Below are positions 36,101-64,000 of a DNA stretch of 64,000 nucleotides, piece by piece (the stretch's first letter is position 1; the number at the start of each line of letters is the position of its first letter). A program made the translations under genes and the position numbers. Origin of the DNA: Corydoras sp. C115 (Eukaryota; Chordata; Actinopteri; Siluriformes; Callichthyidae); the NCBI GenBank assembly GCA_019802505.1, contig JAFMOC010000002.1:4324501-4388500 (forward strand), given 5' to 3'. Below the pieces are notes generated by a model. That model searched no databases, had not been told where the DNA came from, and worked only from the letters and a program-made list of their open reading frames with translations.

Positions 36101-36690
36101 TGTGCCCAGCAATAATTTGGCATGTATCTGGCATGGGCATGGCGTGGGTGTATCTACCCATTCTCCCCATGACACGAACGTAGAAGTAAGCAGAAGATAA
36201 TGAAAATGGATTTAAAAAGGGGGTTTTCTGAAATGTCTTTATTTGCAGTAGCATTATCATTACTCCAAATGTATACTAATAAGTAAGTATTTATTAGTTA
36301 GGTGTCTTCATGCCATCAGCCATATGGTGAAGTGATGAGCTCATTTTTTTGGCAGTTTTTTGTTAAAACACCTAATGAACTTGTGCAGTCTGTATAAATC
36401 ATAGCCTGTTAAAAGTTTCAGTCTCAAGGCTTGCATTGTTAACTACATCATTATAAATCTTAACAATAATCCGGCAGCATGAATCATAGCTGGCTCGACC
36501 TAAAAGGAAGTTTATTTCATTTTTAGTGTTACAAACCACCATTGCACATAGTGCAAGGACACTATTATTTGTGAGTGTTTCTGTCAGAGCCCATTGTAGT
36601 GATTGAATAACACGGGCCACACGTCCCTCATTATTGTAAAACAATCTTGTCTTCTGTTTCGGCAGGCCTGAAAACTACAAGCTGAAGTGA
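6783..36690 (+). CDS. mrpl13: mrpl13, mitochondrial large-subunit ribosomal protein uL13m (complete, 7 exons)
   Basis: This protein is a structural part of the large subunit of the mitochondrial ribosome and belongs to the universal uL13 family. Coding exons are 6783-6809, 8137-8260, 11974-12067, 12258-12318, 17734-17820, 21950-22071 and 36666-36690. They add to 540 nt: 179 codons plus stop, against 178 residues in human. All phases match. Diagnostic blocks are QWATFARSWFLIDARMQPPG, DHVVVMNTRHVAFSGNKWEQ, KVYSSHTGYPGGFKQLTAAQ, GMLPKNLLRRTMMQRLHLFP and SEYTQEERDSFPMLWTP, nearly the same as human MRPL13. The human protein ends PPEDYRL and this one PPENYKLK. The gene spans 30 kb because of repeats in its introns. 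It starts head-to-head with mtbp and ends tail-to-tail with col14a1. Confidence 0.96.
7561..7870 (-). mobile_element. internally deleted Tc1-like transposon (mrpl13 intron 1)
   Basis: The minus strand carries the transposase C-terminus: FADEEWAKIPTERCRSLIDS, then YKNHLIAVIASTGCATKY and stop. Outside it, the left flank has ACAGGCCTGGACAGAAAAGA and TGGTACCCTT. The right flank, at about 7838-7868, reads GAGGGGTACCAACAATTTTG and TCCACCTGTG, the imperfect inverse. Most of the transposase is gone, leaving a MITE-like remnant of about 310 bp. Confidence 0.7.
8137..8260 (+). CDS. mrpl13: mrpl13 exon 2
   Basis: 124 nt, acceptor CTTCACAG, donor GTGAGT. It encodes QWATFARSWFLIDARMQPPG, KIATMCSVRLQGKHKPIYHA and M, ending in phase 1. 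The residues form the start of the uL13 fold. Confidence 0.95.
9224..9514 (-). mobile_element. SINE copy, minus strand, lacking its tRNA head; contains G-run
   Basis: Read on the minus strand it carries the middle and tail of the SINE family (GAACATGGAAA, CATGTGGGTTTCCTCTG, GCCCAGCAATAGATTGGC, GAGGATAAAGCC). Near 9265-9286 the plus strand has long G-runs where other copies read CGCGGGGGGTTCCCC. Confidence 0.75.
9920..10230 (+). repeat. dispersed fish-type interspersed repeat
   Basis: TTAGGTGCCTTGACCAAGAG, CACTTCAGCCATAATACC and ACTGGAAATCGAACTGGGGC match a repeat I know from many fish genomes. A shorter related piece, TTTTGCCCACTGTGATTACA, appears at 32941. I cannot name the family. Confidence 0.5.
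10408..11041 (+). mobile_element. LINE 3' fragment, copy A (mrpl13 intron 2)
   Basis: The translated pieces LPQVEEFKYLGDLLTSDGKM, EREIDRRISAGSAVMRTLYR, RSQLRWFGHL and EVFQASPAGRRPRGRPRTRW match the C-terminal part of the LINE reverse-transcriptase polyprotein also present at 25423-27091. It is cut off 5' of the catalytic motifs. It carries a stop (TAA at about 10602), a 42-bp deletion relative to copy B at about 10739 and a 21-bp tandem duplication at 10751-10792. The 3' end is GACAAGCGAAAGATAATGG plus ATGG repeats. Confidence 0.85.
11042..11168 (+). mobile_element. fragment of dispersed non-autonomous family, cut by LINE copy A
   Basis: AGCAATAGATGAGCTATTAT and AAAACTCCAGCATCACTGCT belong to the internal part of the family whose other pieces lie at 34310, 39100, 40185, 46060 and 60940. 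Confidence 0.5.
11169..11742 (+). mobile_element. L2/CR1-type LINE 3' end
   Basis: Broken frames resemble the C-terminus of fish L2-like LINEs: a WLDCCNALLVGLNNQ-like start, then text equivalent to the ARLVFNQPKRTHVTPLL, QYKSLTLAYR and FSTLSRRQSHLAFLRNYLKT blocks, here with many frameshifts. The 3' end TAAGTCGCTTGGGATAAAAG plus CGTCTGCTTAATGAC is a typical tail of this group. Confidence 0.75.
11745..11885 (+). mobile_element. dispersed non-autonomous family, 3' end
   Basis: GACTACAGTCTGTAATCGTA, AAACTACAAAGTGCA and the end CACCTAATAAAGTGGCCAGT are the hallmarks of this recurrent family. Confidence 0.65.
11974..12067 (+). CDS. mrpl13: mrpl13 exon 3
   Basis: 94 nt, acceptor TTTTTAG, donor GTAAGA. 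It encodes DIGDHVVVMNTRHVAFSGNK and then WEQKVYSSHT, the best conserved stretch of the family. Confidence 0.95.
12258..12318 (+). CDS. mrpl13: mrpl13 exon 4
   Basis: 61 nt, acceptor TCTGACAG, donor GTAAGT. It encodes YPGGFKQLTAAQMHHKDPTA; its first base completes a Gly codon. Confidence 0.95.
12798..13480 (+). mobile_element. probable decayed Tc1/mariner-type element
   Basis: After the hairpin, scattered plus-strand frames give GHIQPDNAHS (compare the QDNAPxH motif) and LQHLWDDVE (compare NPIEHLWDELE). Stops and frameshifts are frequent. The right end was not found. Confidence 0.45.
12809..12847. repeat. perfect 17-bp inverted repeat with 5-bp loop
   Basis: GGACTAAAGTACTGGGA at 12809-12825, loop CACAT, then its exact reverse complement at 12831-12847. 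It is preceded by CACTATAT, so the left arm looks like the end sequence CACTATATGGACAAAAGTA of a common fish DNA transposon. Confidence 0.9.
16150..16355 (+). mobile_element. dispersed non-autonomous family, 3' part
   Basis: TATGGTCTGTAATTGTG, GAAGTGCTTCTAAATGG, GATAAAATGGACAAGG and the end AAATAAAATGGCCAGTGAGT match the recurrent family. Confidence 0.6.
16648..16810 (+). mobile_element. SINE copy, damaged
   Basis: It begins AGGGTGGTACAGTGGCTTAA and keeps GTTTCCATGTTCTCTCTGTG and GTTCTCCCCTGGATGGGCAT. The B box and much of the middle are missing. Confidence 0.7.
17734..17820 (+). CDS. mrpl13: mrpl13 exon 5
   Basis: 87 nt, acceptor GCACAG, donor GTAAGT, phase 0 at both ends. It encodes VIKLAVYGMLPKNLLRRTMM and QRLHLFPDD. 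GMLPKN is a signature block of uL13 proteins. Confidence 0.96.
18483..18710 (+). mobile_element. SINE copy, 3'-truncated
   Basis: Head TTAGCACGTTCACCTCTCAG, B box GGTTCAAATCC and middle segments are present up to GTGATAGATTGG. The tail is missing. Confidence 0.75.
18922..19128 (+). repeat. left terminal inverted repeat of Tc1-like element
   Basis: 207 bp starting CAGTGGGTTGCAAAAGTATT. It pairs with 20312-20524. Confidence 0.92.
19134..20153 (-). CDS. Tc1-like transposase, apparently intact (339 aa)
   Basis: This is a DD34E transposase of the Tc1/mariner superfamily, acting in the nucleus to cut and paste the element through its inverted repeats. The start MKSKEHTRQV was chosen because it gives 339 residues, the usual size for Tc1 enzymes; the frame is open 38 codons further upstream. 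An N-terminal helix-turn-helix region (about 20-45, SKALNISRSTVQSIIRKWKE) is followed by GRPPKL at 59-64 and a second DNA-binding region with TISRALHKCGLYGR (101-114). Catalytic residues are Asp152 (WSDETK), Asp243 (QQDNDPKH) and Glu278 (PDLNPIENLW), with 34 residues between the last two. The glycine-rich KYGGGSIMLWGC block is present at 185-196. There are no stops or frameshifts, but activity is unproven. Confidence 0.93.
   Translation of the reverse strand: MKSKEHTRQVRNMVLEKFKAGLGYKKISKALNISRSTVQSIIRKWKEYGTTVNLPRQGRPPKLTGRTRRSLIREAAKRPMVTLDEMQRATAQVGETVHRTTISRALHKCGLYGRVARRKPLLKENHKKSRLQFARSHVEDTANMWKKVLWSDETKIELFGHNAKRYVWRRNNTAHHSENTIPTVKYGGGSIMLWGCFSSAGTGKLVKVDGKMDGAKYRAILEENLLESAKDLRLGRRFTFQQDNDPKHKARATMEWFIKKNIHVLEWPSQSPDLNPIENLWQDLKTAVHKRSPSNLTELELFCKEEWARISVTRCAKLVETYPKRLAAVIAAKGGSTKY
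20312..20524 (-). repeat. right terminal inverted repeat of Tc1-like element
   Basis: 213 bp; the reverse complement starts CAGTGGGTTGCAAAAGTATT. It differs from the left copy by one six-base insertion. Confidence 0.92.
21184..21542 (+). mobile_element. SINE copy, full length, with target-site duplication
   Basis: It has an A-box-like TGGCTTAGTGG, a perfect B box GGTTCGAATCC and the tail AAAGCGGAAGATAATGGATT. Flanking AATTCCACAT (21171-21180) and AATTCCGCAT (after the tail) form a 9/10-matching target-site duplication. The call of tRNA origin rests on the box A/B pair. Confidence 0.88.
21545..21735 (+). mobile_element. dispersed non-autonomous family fragment flanking the SINE
   Basis: CATCTGATCCGCTCATACTG, AAACAGATGGAATACAACT and ATGGACAATGAGTGTAGAAA match the family; the SINE at 21184-21542 appears to have landed inside it. 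Confidence 0.55.
21950..22071 (+). CDS. mrpl13: mrpl13 exon 6
   Basis: 122 nt, acceptor TTTTCAG, donor GTAAGT. It encodes ALPEDILNNLTEELPQPRVI, then PRKLSEYTQEERDSFPMLWT and two bases of Pro. Confidence 0.95.
23889..24204 (+). mobile_element. SINE copy
   Basis: GGGTGGCACGGTGGCTTAGT, B box GGTTCGAATCC and tail AATATAATGGATGGATG are present. Flanks GTTTTAAGAATTAG and GTTTAAAAATCTGG may be a worn target-site duplication. Confidence 0.85.
25021..25357 (-). mobile_element. SINE copy, minus strand, with perfect 10-bp target-site duplication
   Basis: Read on the minus strand it runs from GTGGCTTAGTGGTTAGCACG to the GGATAAAG and AATGGATGGAT tail. CCCAATTAAA lies on both sides (25011-25020 and 25358-25367). 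Confidence 0.9.
25423..27091 (+). mobile_element. LINE (non-LTR retrotransposon), copy B, 5'-truncated and internally deleted
   Basis: This is the 3' portion of a fish LINE, from a region encoding KRFWQTVRRLRR-like text, through the reverse transcriptase, to the 3' tail GACAAGCGGAAGATGATGG plus ATAGATAG. A large internal deletion at about 25735 joins CCACCAATATGAGTCAGAG to CCTCTTTTTAAAAAGGGG. From memory of related fish LINEs I place it near the Rex1/Babar type, but the family name is uncertain. Confidence 0.88.
25978..27087 (+). pseudogene. LINE reverse transcriptase, broken by one stop
   Basis: The frame encodes MCFVDLEKAFDCVPRGILWE (RT motif A), VGLRQGCPLSPVLFIIYMDK (motif B) and LLFADDVVLLAS (the FADD catalytic motif). 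It stops at TAA 26680-26682, where copy A has GAA at the matching place. It then stays open in the same frame to 27087 with RSQLRWFGHLVKMPLGHLPR and RRPRGRPRRCW, the usual C-terminal block of these LINEs. It copies RNA into DNA in the family; this copy is probably dead. Confidence 0.85.
32138..32380 (+). mobile_element. second tRNA-derived SINE family
   Basis: TTACTCAGTGGTTAGAGTGT (A-box side) and GGGATCAAGTCCCAGG (worn B box) are followed by AAGAAAAGGCTCTTAACCAT and TTGCTTCAGGGATGCTGTAT. This fits a common fish SINE, distinct from the GGGCGGCAC family. Confidence 0.6.
34049..34280 (+). mobile_element. SINE relic related to the GGGCGGCAC family
   Basis: GTGGCGGCACAGTGAAGCAG, CAAGAAGGTCCTGGGTTTGT and TTTCAAAGACATGCTGATAG resemble the widespread fish variant of this SINE. 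A weaker relic lies at about 33660-33830. Confidence 0.5.
34310..34645 (+). mobile_element. dispersed non-autonomous family copy
   Basis: GGTCAGGACCCCAATAGTAC, CAGTGTCACTGAGGTGTTTA, CTACAGTCTATAATTGTAAA and TATATGGTAAGTGGAGAAAA are present. Confidence 0.6.
35714..36050 (+). mobile_element. SINE copy nested inside another SINE
   Basis: GGGCAGCACGGTGGTTAACA, B box GGTTCGAATCC and tail GGAAGATAATGGATGGAT. ATAGTGTGT occurs on both sides, which fits a short target-site duplication in the older SINE. Confidence 0.82.
36051..36096. repeat. (GT)n microsatellite
   Basis: About 46 bp of GT, expanded at the junction of the nested SINE and the GTGTGT segment of the host SINE. Confidence 0.95.
36666..36690 (+). 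CDS. mrpl13: mrpl13 exon 7 (terminal coding part, 25 nt)
   Basis: The acceptor TTTCGGCAG is followed by 25 coding bases encoding PENYKLK and TGA after the split Pro. It completes the family's PPEDYRL-like tail. The split phase (2 + 1) fits exon 6, 14.6 kb upstream. Confidence 0.9.
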
Positions 36691-36815
36691 TGACATCACG
36701 TCACTGTACAGATCCAGGATCTGCGCCTGCTGCAGCTCACATTTGTCTTTTCTTACTCATTTTCTGCCTAAAATATGTCTGACCGCCTCAAATAAAAATG
36801 AAAAGGAAAACACGT
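36691..36815 (+). promoter_or_regulatory. mrpl13: mrpl13 3' UTR with AATAAA poly(A) signal
   Basis: AATAAA lies at 36791-36796, about 100 nt after the stop codon, a normal spacing. Cleavage would be expected 10-30 nt downstream. Confidence 0.65.
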
Positions 36816-38108
36816 CTGCTGTATGATAATGATTTCCAGCTATAACAGACCGGATCTCTTTTTTGGTCATCAAATAGCCTTTTAGGTAGCCCTTATTAAT
36901 GCAGTATAGCATTGATTTATTTTGGATCATGTCGGCCGCCACAAACTGCTTTCACAGACCTCATTTCAACCTGCGGTCAGCCTTAATAGCCTACTTATTT
37001 TTTTGGTCCCACTATTGTAAGGCTACATAATTTCTTGCAAGTAACTTTCTAAACATTATTAGAAATGAGATGCCGCTATAAGCTATTGGCCCAAGGGATG
37101 GCAAGCCTGTGCTGCAGGACCGGAACTGCTTTTGTTATAAACCGCTGATTATGAACGAGTAATTATGTCTTGTGTCGACAGAAGCTGCCAAAAGAACCAC
37201 ACCATCAGTCTTTGATGTGAGCGCTAATGATTCTCTGTGTCTGAGCATTCCATCTTCCAGGATTTAAAAGGGACAGAGCACAAAAGAAAAGAACAAAGAG
37301 CAGACAAGACATCACAGTCATATTACAGTTTTACTGGTTACAAAATCAAAGTAAAAATAAGTTACTTATCCAATTTGGTTAGGAGCCATTCTGCTGGCAT
37401 CTGTTCACAAGTTCGATTCATTCTGATCGACAGTAGACCACAGGCCTAACTATTCATCACTCGTACACAGTGAATAGGCCCAAAGGACAAGCACATACAT
37501 ATAGACAGGACTAAACCAGCCGAACTCCTGTGGTAAAAAAAGAAGTTTTCAAGAGCCCTTCGACAAGCCCCCAGATGCTGCGTGACGTTAATCCATACCA
37601 GAAGTATTCCTCAGGAAATTGTGTGACAATGCTGGGTTGCATTAAGGAGTGCCAATTTAATCCATAAATACAAAACTGTCCAGTATGGCCAAGGACATGC
37701 CTTTGCACAGATAAGCAAAAGAAACATTAAAAGCTTGTCAACACAGTAACAGAAGTATAACAAATATCCTTTGAGTCCAGGTTCAAAAAAGGTGTATGTG
37801 TCATAGATGTACTTTTATAAAAAAAAAAAACAATAAACCAATCACATAAACTGTACAGCTGTGACCTAGTGTGACCAATAGAAAATCACTGCTTTAAGTT
37901 TTTCTTGCCACATTAAAATGACTACATGCATTTTTTTTTTACAAAATCAAACAAAGCCACTGAAGGCCTGAGGGCAGAGTTTTGGTTTTCAGCCCTCCTT
38001 CCTGTAACCACCCACCCCTCTGGTAATGCTGCATATATGAGGCACTTTCCAAGAATCCCTCAGTTAACCCTTTCCCACTGTGAATCTGTGTGTGAACAAA
38101 TGAAGCAG
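36816..38108 (-). other. gap between convergent genes; likely col14a1 3' UTR
   Basis: It lies between the mrpl13 poly(A) region and the col14a1 long-form stop. No conserved ORF or named repeat was seen. Minus-strand ATTAAA (37661-37656) and AATAAA (36921-36916) could end the col14a1 transcript. The second is only 120 bp from the mrpl13 signal. Confidence 0.45.
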
Positions 38109-63899
<25,791 letters not shown>

Positions 63900-64000
63900 C
63901 TGAGAAGAAAACACACACAGTCATTGAAAAGCCAGGATTGAAGTTAAATATCAATGCACTTAATATTGAATAGAAACACTATTTTAACACAGGGTTATTT

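Larger units (their letters stand above)
35560..36205 (+). mobile_element. SINE copy split by a later SINE insertion
   Basis: The 5' half is 35560-35713 (GGTGGCACGGTGGTTTAGTG to CCCCTATATAGTGTGT). The 3' half resumes in the GT repeat and ends GTAAGCAGAAGATAATG at about 36201. Between them sits another full SINE. Confidence 0.75.
22072..36665. other. mrpl13 intron 6 (14.6 kb)
   Basis: No additional gene was recognised. It holds SINE copies (23889, 25021, 35560-36205), LINE copy B (25423-27091), a different tRNA-type SINE (32138) and decayed repeats near 33650 and 34049. Sections 22100-23880, 24210-25010, 27100-32130, 32400-33640 and 34700-35550 show nothing that I can name, apart from a 12-13-bp G-run at about 29378-29389 and AT-rich tracts. 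Confidence 0.55.

Overview
The window is animal nuclear DNA from a bony fish. Coding sequence sits in small exons with GT-AG introns, introns are crowded with fish-type transposons and microsatellites, and base composition is AT-rich. The repeat set (Tc1-like elements, L2/CR1-type LINEs, a tRNA-derived SINE with a GGAT-rich tail) suggests an otophysan teleost such as a catfish or relative, but species is not provable from this sequence.

Three conserved genes lie in an order I recognise from human 8q24.12. (1) mtbp, minus strand, left edge to 6319: its first seven coding exons (223 codons); the rest lies beyond position 1. (2) mrpl13, plus strand, 6783-36690: a complete seven-exon gene for mitochondrial ribosomal protein uL13m (179 residues). 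Its 25-nt coding last exon follows a 14.6-kb intron. (3) col14a1, minus strand, 38109 to the right edge: the 3' part of the collagen XIV gene, from the end of the thrombospondin N-like domain through COL2, NC2, COL1 and NC1. mtbp and mrpl13 are head-to-head with 463 bp between their start codons, so they probably share a bidirectional promoter. mrpl13 and col14a1 are tail-to-tail. In each gene the intron phases agree across every junction I assembled.

The rest is intronic and mostly mobile DNA: one Tc1-like transposon that looks intact (18922-20524; 339-residue DD34E transposase and almost identical 207/213-bp inverted repeats); several decayed Tc1/IS630-type copies; two copies of a LINE with the same 3' tail as a tRNA-derived SINE; about a dozen copies of that SINE, five with readable target-site duplications; an L2-type LINE 3' end; and a dispersed non-autonomous family seen about ten times.

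The most interesting points are two alternative terminal exons of col14a1 that match the same upstream splice phase (one with its own AATAAA), the intact Tc1 element, and the SINE/LINE tail sharing with nested, TSD-flanked insertions. I found no gene cluster or system that looks undescribed; no CRISPR array, rRNA or stand-alone tRNA gene was seen.
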